Assembly: GCA_016841245.1 (NCBI GenBank)
Contig: JAENZN010000026.1
Span: forward strand, 1 to 46,138
Direction: 5' to 3'
Source: Syntrophomonas sp.
GTDB lineage: Bacteria > Bacillota > Syntrophomonadia > Syntrophomonadales > Syntrophomonadaceae
Length of the DNA: 46,138 bases
Positions within the stretch are counted from its first letter, which is position 1, and every line of letters begins with the position of its first letter. The notes below the pieces were generated by a model. That model saw only the letters and a program-made list of their open reading frames with translations. It did not search any database and was not told where the DNA came from. Made by a program: the position numbers and the translations under genes. Of the stretch, positions 9,998 to 17,921 are shown piece after piece.

Positions 9998-10002
9998 TAC
10001 AA

Positions 10003-10161
10003 TTATTTATTTGGCGTTACTAAACCTGCCTGGTTCCCAAATATGCAATAAGCAGTTATAGTCAGTATAAAGAGAACAATGATAAAATATCCTACTTTCC
10101 TGATGTTTAATTTTATATACCCTTTGGCAGGTGCTTGAATAAATGGTACTAAACCAATAAT
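10003..10161 (-). pseudogene. possible 3' remnant of a membrane protein
   Basis: The minus strand is open from an upstream TAG to the stop at 10003-10005 and encodes a basic segment, a hydrophobic stretch containing YFIIVLFILTITAY, and a short polar tail ending TPNK. There is no ATG, GTG or TTG at a sensible place and no ribosome site. It looks like the last membrane helix of a lost transporter, but chance cannot be excluded. I do not recognise the family. Confidence 0.3.
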
Positions 10162-10184
10162 ATTAAAGGTAGGGGGGGATTTTG

Positions 10185-11078
10185 ATGGCTAAAAGAATAC
10201 TAAGTGTACCAGAAAAATTTAAAAAATTCGTGGAAAATTTACAAATCGATAATGAAGTCATTATCAACCGAAGGTTCAAAAAAATTGCTCAGAAAATAAA
10301 TCTGGATTATTGGAATATTCGTTCAGATTCCAGGAACACCTATTTCATAGGGTCATATGGAAGAGGTACAGCTATTAAAGGAACAGGAACTATAAATATA
10401 CTGGTGGTGCTGCCGCCTGAGCATTTAGAGCGAATTTATAATTGCGAAGGTAATGGTCAATTGTATTTGTTAAGAGAATTACAAGATAAAATGATGGAAA
10501 TATTTCCAGAAACAATAATGAAGGAAGAGGAAAAAGGAGAAGTGATCATTCCCTTTCAGGATGGCATGATTTTTGAAATAATACCAGCTTTCACAAATTC
10601 CCGGGGAAATTATTTTTATCCTAATATAGCCGAGGGCGGCAGTTGGAATGAATTTAATCCCCTTAAGGAAATCGAAGCTGTTAATTCTATGAACTATGAA
10701 TACGCAGGTAAGATAAAGCATCTGGCCAGAATGATGAGAGCCTGGAAACATGCCAATAATGTTCCGCTGCCTGGAATGCTGCTGGATACGCTGGTAATGA
10801 ATTTTATGGAAGAATGGGAAGGCAAGGAGAGATCCTATCTATTTTACGGTAGCATGATCCTGGCTTTTTTTGAATACCTGGCCGGTAAAAGAGATGACCA
10901 GGAACACTGGTATGCTAAAGGGAGCAACCGAGAGTTGATAAGAACCGGGTTATTTGGAGATGCGGCCAATACTGCTTATAAAGAGATAGTAGAGGTACTG
11001 AATTGTGAAGAAGAAGGGGATTATGTTCGTGCTGATGCTGGTTGGACTCAAATTTTCGGGCGCTATTTCCCATCTTGA
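10185..11078 (+). CDS. orphan CD-NTase-fold (SMODS-type) protein, catalytic Asp residues replaced
   Basis: A 297-aa protein with the architecture of the cGAS/DncV-like nucleotidyltransferases that make cyclic (oligo)nucleotide signals in CBASS-type defence. Visible are the GSYGRGTAIKG glycine-serine motif (residues 56-66), FEIIPAF, GGSWNEFNP, an Arg/Lys-rich helix with RMMRAWKH, LPGMLLDTLV, and a C-terminal W-x-x-I-F-G segment. In active relatives the motif continues with D-h-D metal ligands; here those positions read T69-I70-N71 (codons at 10389-10397), so catalysis is probably lost. The start ATG 10185 follows AGGTAGGGGGG. No effector, SAVED, HORMA or ubiquitin-like gene lies next to it. 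Function is unknown; it may bind nucleotides or be decaying. Confidence 0.8.
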   Translation: MAKRILSVPEKFKKFVENLQIDNEVIINRRFKKIAQKINLDYWNIRSDSRNTYFIGSYGRGTAIKGTGTINILVVLPPEHLERIYNCEGNGQLYLLRELQDKMMEIFPETIMKEEEKGEVIIPFQDGMIFEIIPAFTNSRGNYFYPNIAEGGSWNEFNPLKEIEAVNSMNYEYAGKIKHLARMMRAWKHANNVPLPGMLLDTLVMNFMEEWEGKERSYLFYGSMILAFFEYLAGKRDDQEHWYAKGSNRELIRTGLFGDAANTAYKEIVEVLNCEEEGDYVRADAGWTQIFGRYFPS

Positions 11079-11145
11079 GGCGTACCCATTGTACGGAATA
11101 ACATTCTTAATTACATAATCGCAAGTTAATCAGTGAAACATAATA

Positions 11146-11182
11146 AACAAAACCGAGTCAGGGTGTACTCGGTTTTGTTTTT
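11146..11182. terminator. strong bidirectional terminator
   Basis: A 13-bp stem AACAAAACCGAGT (11146-11158) / ACTCGGTTTTGTT (11167-11179), 8-nt loop, then T residues. It separates the CD-NTase-like gene from the convergent DUF5320 gene. Confidence 0.9.
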
Positions 11183-11294
11183 AAAAAGGAGGAAAAGTAA
11201 AGAGAAATAATATTTCCTATCTGTTTCCATCATAAGTCACAGTGATTAATCAACCCCTCTTTTACTTAGGAAGGGGGATGTATATAATGGATCT

Positions 11295-11564
11295 CTATTT
11301 AGTTTCTTCCAGTTCCAGCTTTACCTGTTTTAATTCTTCTTCTAAATAATTCCGGTATTCTTTTAAGTTTGCTTCATCAATAGTTCTTCCAGCGGGTTGA
11401 ACACCTCTGCCGGTACCAAAGAATCCACGACCAAAGCCAAATCCACGGCCCCAACCGCAACCTCTGCGTCCACCCCGACTTCCGGTATACCCCTGGCAAA
11501 TTCCTAAACCTCTACCTGTACGGGGGCCTGCTCCCAAAGGTCCACTGCCATCTCTTCCTGGCAT
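11295..11564 (-). CDS. DUF5320 family Gly/Arg-rich small protein
   Basis: An 89-aa protein beginning MPGRDGSGPLGAGPRTGRG, then a glycine/phenylalanine/arginine-rich middle with two Cys, and an acidic, probably coiled C-terminal helix (about residues 62-89). This matches the DUF5320 family, often found near NifX/dinitrogenase iron-molybdenum cofactor-binding proteins in anaerobes; no such gene is adjacent here. The ribosome site GAGGAGGTG is 6 bp before the ATG. Function is unknown. It has its own consensus promoter with dyads. Confidence 0.85.
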   Translation of the reverse strand: MPGRDGSGPLGAGPRTGRGLGICQGYTGSRGGRRGCGWGRGFGFGRGFFGTGRGVQPAGRTIDEANLKEYRNYLEEELKQVKLELEETK

Positions 11565-11610
11565 AGCTACACCTCCTCACAATAATTGATATGGGCATAT
11601 GCACACTATT

Positions 11611-11639
11611 ATTATAGAATCATTTCGGACATATGTCAA
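11611..11639 (-). promoter_or_regulatory. consensus sigma-A promoter of the DUF5320 gene
   Basis: On the minus strand TTGACA (11634-11639) and TATAAT (11611-11616) are 17 bp apart, a perfect match. Two palindromes flank the start region: GACATATGTC (11628-11637) over the -35, and GCATATGC (11595-11602) downstream, with centres 34 bp apart. Such an arrangement suggests a repressor. Confidence 0.75.
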
Positions 11640-11745
11640 CAATAATTGGATATAAAAATATCAATTGGGTGGAGAATATAGTAAAACAAGTATCTAATAA
11701 GGATTATAAGGTGTTTCCCCGCTGATTTTGACGTGGAGGAGCGGA

Positions 11746-11959
11746 CAACCTTTCAGGGAAGCTGCAGAATGCGTTTTGTCGGTAGATGACCAGGGGCGCG
11801 GAATCCATCTTGATATTTTGGGAGAAATCGAAACGTCATTTATTACGACTAAAGAAGAAGGAAGCGGTCTGGGGGGTACCTGTATGGTGCAGTATAGCTG
11901 CCCGGTATAATGCTGCCATAGAAATTGAATCAGGTAATGGAGGAACTACTTCTTCGTAA
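11746..11959 (+). pseudogene. decayed histidine-kinase ATPase (HATPase_c) tail
   Basis: The frame from 11728 contains CVLSVDDQGRGI (G1 box-like) and ETSFITTKEEGSGLG (F and G2 boxes). After a run of six G (11872-11877) the expected continuation, SIAARYNAAIEIESG followed by NGGTTSS, lies one frame away and ends with TAA at 11957. Deleting one G restores a continuous tail. The sensor, DHp domain and N-box are absent upstream, so this is a fragment of a PAS-type histidine kinase rather than a sequencing slip alone. Confidence 0.75.
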
Positions 11960-11994
11960 GATTTAAGATACCTGCAGGTATTTAACGGTTTAGA

Positions 11995-12423
11995 TTACTT
12001 TACGGTTTTAACATTTTGTTTACTAACGGAGTGCTGCAACAGATTATTAGCAAAATCGATTCTATCAAAATAAAGCCTGAGATTATGGATTTTGTTACAT
12101 TGATCAAATTCTAAGACCTCGGCCTGCCTGGATTGAATTTTTAATCCCCCGTTGGTTACTGCGTTTAAGGCGTATTCCTCAAATAGTATATTATCCTTTA
12201 CAATCACATTAATAATTACAAATCTTATTTCCTCGATATTCTCAAACAGCCAAGTTAGCCATTCATTTACACCTTCCCGGCCCTTTAATGTGATGCCTAA
12301 GAGTTCTATCTGGCAATCATCAGAAAAATATGAGGGGAGTTTTTCCAGGTTTTTAGATTCCAGGTCATTATCGAAGTTCATAGCCAGCTTAATAATCTGA
12401 TTTTCTCTTCTGTCATTTCCCAT
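11995..12423 (-). CDS. SnoaL-like / NTF2-fold protein
   Basis: A 142-aa protein with the layout of small NTF2-like polyketide-cyclase/isomerase proteins: an N-terminal helix (IIKLAMNFDNDLESKNLEKL), YFSDDCQIELLG, GREGVNEWL and a C-terminal beta region (LEFDQCNKIHNLRLYFD). AAGGAGGGT sits 6 bp before the ATG. These domains bind small hydrophobic ligands; the substrate is unknown. It is flanked on both sides by decayed genes and stands as a single gene. Confidence 0.75.
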   Translation of the reverse strand: MGNDRRENQIIKLAMNFDNDLESKNLEKLPSYFSDDCQIELLGITLKGREGVNEWLTWLFENIEEIRFVIINVIVKDNILFEEYALNAVTNGGLKIQSRQAEVLEFDQCNKIHNLRLYFDRIDFANNLLQHSVSKQNVKTVK

Positions 12424-12626
12424 ATAGCTACCCTCCTTATATCAAGCTCAAGACAACCAGTTGATACAACATCTGCTTGCCTATATTTTACCACTTTTAG
12501 GAGATATTTTATAAGTATTCACAACCGTGTTTCTGCCTAACTTACATTTCTGCTCCAGTGTCTCCGGCTTAAGGGGAAGCAGTAGACATACTTTAATTTG
12601 TTAATCGTGTAGGTAAGACTTATTAT

Positions 12627-13457
12627 TCATATTTCTCCTCTGCCAAGTTCGTATAAGACCATTGCAAGAAGTGCGGCCCTTTCCAATAAACTGTGATGTA
12701 AGATAAATTCCTGTTCATTATGCTGCCTGCTTCCCAGTGGTCCCATCCCGTCAACAGACGGAATGCGGTCATCCAAAAAACATATATCAGCGGAACTCCA
12801 GCGATGTTCTTCGATTAACCGGATATCGAGTTTATTAGCGATATTAAATATGGTTCTAATGAGAGATGCCGAATGTTCTGTTGGTTCCATCGGTGGGCGT
12901 CTTATTCCCCCTTCTATTTGGAAATCTAGAAGATGGCGGTATTTTTTACTGGGGATAATCTTGTTAATCTTCTGGTCGATGGTTTTCATCTGGTTAGAGT
13001 CATTAAACCTGATACTAAGAGAAGCATCACCATGGGCATACAGTTGCATGATGTTGGTATTCATCACAGCTTCCCTGGGAGCGACTACCAGTCCGCTGGC
13101 GGTATCGGTCAATTCTGACCACTGAGTAATGACCTCAGAGAAAACACGCATGGCCAGGGCAACATCTTCAGCCTTTTTAGGGTTGCGCAGGTTCTATAAA
13201 CTGCAGCTCCTGATCTGGAGGTGACGATGGCTCCATCGAGAGAACATCCGATCCTCTTCCAGGACCCGGGGCATAAATTCCTGCAGCTGCTGAATAACGT
13301 GCATATTCCCATCGATGACAGCCACGTTATGACCTGCTGATTCTAGAGCCGAAGCCACATTGTTTACGATTTCAGGATTATAAACCTCTTTATTCTGCAT
13401 ACTCAATTGGTTGATTACACCTGTAAAATCCTGGTTGTATATAATAGCGACTTTCAA
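12627..13457 (-). pseudogene. remnant of an ATP-grasp (D-Ala-D-Ala ligase-like) and M20 peptidase locus
   Basis: The 5' part (13457 to about 13240; TTG start) encodes MKVAIIYNQDF and a Rossmann-like segment up to MPRVLEEDR, as in the N-terminus of D-Ala-D-Ala ligase-like ATP-grasp proteins. It then jumps to SRSGAAVYR in another frame, and after a further shift to NPKKAEDVALAMRVFSE and the C-terminal M20 metallopeptidase region with GGIRRPPMEPTEHS, HRWSSADICF and IPSVDGMGPLGS. The ATP-binding core and the zinc-binding half of M20 are missing, so a large internal deletion and at least two frameshifts occurred. Whether the ancestor was one fused gene or two is unclear. Confidence 0.75.
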
Positions 13458-13693
13458 TTTCCAAGTCTCCCCATCTAGTTAATAATATAGTATCTTTGAA
13501 GATAACAAAATTATCTTACCCGTTATCAGCAAAAGCGGATCGTTTTTTTAATCCAGTGATAATAAACTATCAGCATGAATTTCTTTTGTCAAAGGAATTT
13601 TTCGGACCATTTTGTATTCTAAGGGAGTATGGGGGGCTCGGAGGATAAGCTGAATTTTATCTCAGGTGAAACAAAAAGTTCAGAAAGGTTCGA

Positions 13694-16600
13694 TTATCCA
13701 GCTTCACTGGGCATTATAAGCTTGTCTTTTCTTATAAGTTTGATGAACAGCCGGGCCAGGCTCGGATCGAATTGGGTACCGGCACACCGGTGGATTTCTT
13801 GCAGGGCTTCATCAACAGTTATTTTTTCCTGGTAAGGTCGTCCGTGCAGCATAACATCATAGGCATCGGCAATCGCCAATATACGTGATAGGAGAGGTGT
13901 ATTAGTTTCTTCCAGCCCCAGTGGATAACCGTTGCCATCCCAGCGTTCATGATGGGTCAATATACACTCGGCTATGGCTGTCAGCTCTGGAGAAGACATG
14001 GCAATACGATAGCCTGTTTCAGGATGCTTCTTCATCATTTCCCATTCATCAGAAGTGAGTTTATCCGTCTTATCCAGTATACTGTTCGGTATAGCTATTT
14101 TTCCTATATCGTGTAAAGCTGCCAGTAAGGTCAAGTTATTAATTTCGCTGCTGTCCAGCTCTAGAGCGTTGCCGATCTCTGAAACCAGCTTGCGCAGACG
14201 GTCGGTATGGTTCTGAGTTTCATGGCTGCGGGTCCAGAGGGTTTTTTCCAGGGACCGTATAAATGTACTGCGATTGCTCTTACTTTCCAGCAGCTTGTTG
14301 CGGTACATTTTATCTTCTGCTTCTCTACTGATTTCTGTCATTTTCTGTTGTGGTTCAGTTTTAGTAGATGCACCTAGAGAAATACTCACCTGCAGCGGGA
14401 ATTCTTTTTGGCCATTAATAATACTGGTTATTTTATCACATATTGCTGATACGCTTTTTCCTTCAGTGCGGGGCAGTAATATGACAAACTCATCTCCCCC
14501 CCAGCGGGCTATTAGATCTCTTTTCCGGCAGCAGGATTTAAGTGAATCAGCCACCATATTCAGCAATCGATCACCCTGATGATGGCCCAGAGCATCATTT
14601 ATCATCTTTAGTCCATTTACATCCCCCATTATGATACTTAAGGGCAGGTGGTTCCCATCGTCTAATTCTGTAAGCTTTTCTTCCAGAAAAGCCCGATTGA
14701 AAAGACCGGTTAAGCGGTCATGATAACTGAGGAATTTAATCTGATCCATAGATCTTTTGCGTTCGGTAATATCTATACCTACTCCCAGAGAGGCTGGTTG
14801 GTTATTAAAATTAATAATACTAACTGCAACTTCGATCCAAATCGAATCTCCATTTTTACTCAAAATGATTGTTTCATAACGATCAGGAACATCTTCTCCC
14901 CGTTGGCGGGCCAAAGTAATATCGGTTACCCACTCCCTGTGATCAGGATGAATAAATTCCCATTTCTTCATATTGACCAGTTCTTCTCGGGTGTAACCGC
15001 TGACCCGTTCAGTCTCCAGGTTGAAGAATACCAGATCACTTCCTTGTATTACATAAATTAGGGCAGGAGCGGTTTCTGCCAGCTGGCGGAAGCTTGACTC
15101 ACTATTTTCCAGAGCTACCTGCAGCTTATGGTTATCCGTTACATCATAGGCGGTACCTATTATGGCCTGCTTACCCTGATATTCAATGGCGCGGGCCGAA
15201 AAATCAATCCAATATTCTTGCCCGTCTTTATTTATCATCTTAATTGTTTGACGGGAAATACTGATTTCACCGGATTGTATCCTGGCCAGGTTATCTTTAA
15301 CAATTTCCCTGAATTCAGGATGAACAGTATCAAGAGAATTCATATACTGCAGCTCATGGCGGCTGAATTTGGTAATAGCTCGAAACATTGAGTTAACATA
15401 TATGTACCGGTATTGATGGATAACAAAGATCAAGGCGGAAACCGTATCAGTAAGGGCGCGGAAGTTTTCTTCGCTATTTCTCAATGCGTTTTCCAGTTCC
15501 TTTTTAGCCGTAATATCATAAGCGGTAGCGATAACCGCAGGTTTTCCTTCATAATCGATAATATCAGCTGATACATCCATCCAGTATTCCTGTCCGCTTT
15601 TACTGAAAATAATGATGTCATGGCGAAAATCTGATATTTCTCCGAACTGCAGTTTCAGCAGGCTAGTTTCTACCAGGGTCTTAAAATCTGGGTGAACGAT
15701 ATCTAGAGCATTTAATTCCTGGATGTCATAGGCGTTATATTGAGTGACATTAGTAAAGATAGTATTAACATATCGGAAACTATATTTCTGGATTACCAAA
15801 ATTAAAGCAGGAGCTGTATTGGCAAGGGTGCGGAAGTTCTTTTCACTATTCGTGAGGGCATTTGCCAGTTTCTTTTTTAAGGTAATATCATAGCCAGTTC
15901 CAATGATAGCAGGTTGGCCCTCGTATTCGATTAGGGCAGCAGAGAAATCAATCCAGATTGCTCTGCCATTTTTGGTATTAATTATAAACTCATAGTGGGC
16001 TTCCAATTTGGCGCCCTGCTGCCTGGCCAGACCACGTTCTCTTACCAGGTCTCGATAGTCAGTATGAATTATATCCCAGTAATTCATACTCAGCAATTCT
16101 TCTTCTCTGTAGTCGGTTAGTTTTTCGAAGGTGGGGTTAACATACTTATAGCTGTTTCCCTGTACAACAACTATAAAAGCAGGAGATGTCTCGGCCATTT
16201 TTCGAAATTTAGCTTCGCTTTCCCGCAGGGCGTCCTCAGTATGCTTGCGCTCGGTAATATCTCGAGCTATACCCATTATGGCATAAGGCTGGTTTTCCTG
16301 ATATTTTAACCGGGAGCTTATTTCCAGAGTCCGCATCTCTCCGCCTGCTCTGATTACCGGGATTTCATAATTAGTATGCTGTTCATTGTCTAGTTTGACT
16401 TTGAGCATTTCCCTGACCAGCTGGTACTTCTGAGGCACTATAATATCGAAAATAGATCTGCCCTTTAGAGTTCCGGGTTCAAATCCCAATATTTTTTCCC
16501 CATTCTTATTAATGTGCAGCAAGACGCCATCGAAATCATGGGAGTACATAATTTCGTTAGCTTTATCAAATAATTCATAATAGTCCTGTTCCGCCTGCCT

Positions 16601-17116
16601 GTACCGTAGGATTTCAGTATGCAGATTTTGTCTAGTCTGGTCAAGAACTTTTTCAAAAAGTTTTTGCTTAGAAATGTCTTTTCCTACCAGCTGAACTTCA
16701 ACCAGGTTATGATCTTTAAAAAGGCCGCGTATTTTCCAATTTTTATAACCAAGGGTATGGTTTATGGCAGGCAGGCCTTTTCCGCAATTTATTACCTGAT
16801 TTTCGGGGGAGAGGAGAGTTATCAAATACTTTAGTTCCTTGTTATATTGTGGCGTTATTATCTTATCAATATTAACTGAGACTAAATCTTCAAAGGGTGT
16901 ACCAAAATAAAGTCCTCCGGCTGGATTCATAAATAATATGGTACCATCAGGTGCCAAGCGGGCTATTATCTCACTGTGATCTTCGATAAATGGACTGAAA
17001 TCATGTTCCGGGGGATAAAATGGGGTAGACCTATTTTGCAGCAGCAGTAATTGCTTGTTAAGATCCTCAATTTCATTCAATAAATTTTCTCTGGTCATAT
17101 TTGCATATTCTTTCAT
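13694..17116 (-). CDS. six-PAS sensor with GGDEF and HD-GYP domains (c-di-GMP turnover)
   Basis: An 1140-aa soluble protein with a short N-terminal coiled coil (about 5-30), six PAS domains (about 40-150, 178-290, 302-415, 426-540, 549-662, 673-787), a GGDEF domain (about 798-945) and an HD-GYP domain (about 950-1130). GGDEF is intact at 873-877, with the RxxD inhibitory site as RKRD (864-867). HD-GYP keeps HDIGK (1002-1003) and HHERWDGNGYP (GYP 1063-1065). It could therefore both make and break c-di-GMP under sensory control. PAS 3-6 are close to one another and probably arose by tandem duplication. The start ATG follows GGGAGAGGAA. No membrane segment is seen. Confidence 0.93.
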   Translation of the reverse strand: MKEYANMTRENLLNEIEDLNKQLLLLQNRSTPFYPPEHDFSPFIEDHSEIIARLAPDGTILFMNPAGGLYFGTPFEDLVSVNIDKIITPQYNKELKYLITLLSPENQVINCGKGLPAINHTLGYKNWKIRGLFKDHNLVEVQLVGKDISKQKLFEKVLDQTRQNLHTEILRYRQAEQDYYELFDKANEIMYSHDFDGVLLHINKNGEKILGFEPGTLKGRSIFDIIVPQKYQLVREMLKVKLDNEQHTNYEIPVIRAGGEMRTLEISSRLKYQENQPYAIMGIARDITERKHTEDALRESEAKFRKMAETSPAFIVVVQGNSYKYVNPTFEKLTDYREEELLSMNYWDIIHTDYRDLVRERGLARQQGAKLEAHYEFIINTKNGRAIWIDFSAALIEYEGQPAIIGTGYDITLKKKLANALTNSEKNFRTLANTAPALILVIQKYSFRYVNTIFTNVTQYNAYDIQELNALDIVHPDFKTLVETSLLKLQFGEISDFRHDIIIFSKSGQEYWMDVSADIIDYEGKPAVIATAYDITAKKELENALRNSEENFRALTDTVSALIFVIHQYRYIYVNSMFRAITKFSRHELQYMNSLDTVHPEFREIVKDNLARIQSGEISISRQTIKMINKDGQEYWIDFSARAIEYQGKQAIIGTAYDVTDNHKLQVALENSESSFRQLAETAPALIYVIQGSDLVFFNLETERVSGYTREELVNMKKWEFIHPDHREWVTDITLARQRGEDVPDRYETIILSKNGDSIWIEVAVSIINFNNQPASLGVGIDITERKRSMDQIKFLSYHDRLTGLFNRAFLEEKLTELDDGNHLPLSIIMGDVNGLKMINDALGHHQGDRLLNMVADSLKSCCRKRDLIARWGGDEFVILLPRTEGKSVSAICDKITSIINGQKEFPLQVSISLGASTKTEPQQKMTEISREAEDKMYRNKLLESKSNRSTFIRSLEKTLWTRSHETQNHTDRLRKLVSEIGNALELDSSEINNLTLLAALHDIGKIAIPNSILDKTDKLTSDEWEMMKKHPETGYRIAMSSPELTAIAECILTHHERWDGNGYPLGLEETNTPLLSRILAIADAYDVMLHGRPYQEKITVDEALQEIHRCAGTQFDPSLARLFIKLIRKDKLIMPSEAG

Positions 17117-17387
17117 GTAATTCCTCTCCCTGCTGGTTAGTAAATCTAATGGGATAGAGTATATTGGCTGACTTCTAAATGATATGCATACACAAACAGA
17201 CTTATTTTTGTTTATTAACCATTATTTTATATACTAATTACTAACTTATCATATTTTTAACAAAAAAAAAGTCGAAAAAAATAAAAAGGCAAATTTAATT
17301 AGGAATAAAGTATTATCATGCTTAATAAATCAGGACGGCTGCCCGGTCCTATTGGAGGATAGTATTTAGGTGAGGCCGAAACAATTG

Positions 17388-17417
17388 TTGACATGATTTG
17401 AATGAAAGTGCTATAGT
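17388..17417 (+). promoter_or_regulatory. sigma-A promoter of the trpBA leader
   Basis: TTGACA (17388-17393), an 18-bp spacer, TATAGT (17412-17417). Transcription would start near 17424, about 15 nt before the first (G/T)AG triplet and roughly 500 nt before trpB. Confidence 0.7.
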
Positions 17418-17438
17418 ACAGAAAAATAATATTATGAT

Positions 17439-17483
17439 GAGACGAGATGAGCCGAGTTTAGAGACGAGATGAGATTAGATTAG
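17439..17483 (+). promoter_or_regulatory. probable TRAP (MtrB) binding site: nine (G/U)AG triplets
   Basis: GAG/TAG triplets start at 17439, 17444, 17449, 17454, 17459, then 17466, 17471, 17476 and 17481: seven or eight at exact 5-nt spacing (2-nt spacers) with one 4-nt spacer. A GAG overlapping at 17461 would keep a 2-nt register with the second half. This is the known pattern for the trp RNA-binding attenuation protein, an 11-mer that wraps such RNA when tryptophan is plentiful. The segment AGATGAGC (17445-17452) can pair with GCTCATTT (17510-17517) in the following terminator, which would make an antiterminator. Confidence 0.8.
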
Positions 17484-17503
17484 TTCAGGTAATGATTTTT
17501 ATT

Positions 17504-17540
17504 GCCGGTGCTCATTTATGCAGCGGTTTTGCTTTTTTCT
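17504..17540 (+). terminator. trp leader attenuator terminator
   Basis: CCGGTGC (17505-17511) pairs with GCAGCGG (17520-17526) with one G-G mismatch around the loop TCATTTAT, followed by TTTTGCTTTTTT. It would end transcription when TRAP occupies the triplets. The region 17541-17822 after it is AT-rich and shows no other clear element. Confidence 0.65.
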
Positions 17541-17822
17541 GTTCTTAATTTTATACCAGACCAGATCAATTGGGTATTCAAATCTTATTAATCATGCTTT
17601 ATGTTCCTGAACCTCGGCACTTCTAAAATGTTCTTAAATGATCAATTTCAAATTATACTTTATTCCTAAATAATACTGGATACGGAATGGATTATATGTT
17701 TATTGGTATTTTGTCCATAATAAATCCTATTTTAATTTCCAGGACTTGTTTGGACTTATTGGATACAGACACCCGGCTGCGCAGCAGGCTATATAAGCAG
17801 TGAGTTAGGAGGCATCCACAAC

Positions 17823-17891
17823 ATGAAGACTTGTGTTATGATGCGATGGCCCCTCAGGGCCTGGTCGTTCTTAATTGAGGTGGAAAGCTGA
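17823..17891 (+). CDS. 22-codon leader ORF with two Trp codons before trpB
   Basis: The ATG at 17823 follows TTAGGAGG at good distance. The ORF has 22 codons with Trp at positions 9 (17847) and 14 (17862). The bases between form a perfect hairpin GGCCC-CTCA-GGGCC (17848-17861), so each Trp codon sits at an edge of the stem. The stop TGA (17889-17891) is directly followed by another ATG in the same frame. It resembles a Trp-sensing leader peptide; that role is inferred. Confidence 0.55.
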   Translation: MKTCVMMRWPLRAWSFLIEVES

Positions 17892-17921
17892 ATGTGTGTT
17901 GATTTAAAGGAGGCAAATTAG
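17892..17921 (+). CDS. 9-codon leader ORF abutting trpB
   Basis: ATG 17892 to TAG 17921 encodes MCVDLKEAN. It touches the previous ORF's stop and the trpB start, all in one frame, and it contains the AAAGGAGG ribosome site of trpB. It may serve for termination-reinitiation or just reflect the chance absence of stops between signals. Confidence 0.35.
   Translation: MCVDLKEAN

Noticed and set aside
10185-11564. A complete CBASS or other anti-phage operon around the CD-NTase-like gene
   Set aside because: Neighbours are hcp upstream and a DUF5320 gene on the opposite strand downstream; no effector, Cap2/Cap3, HORMA or SAVED gene is visible, and the active-site aspartates are missing.
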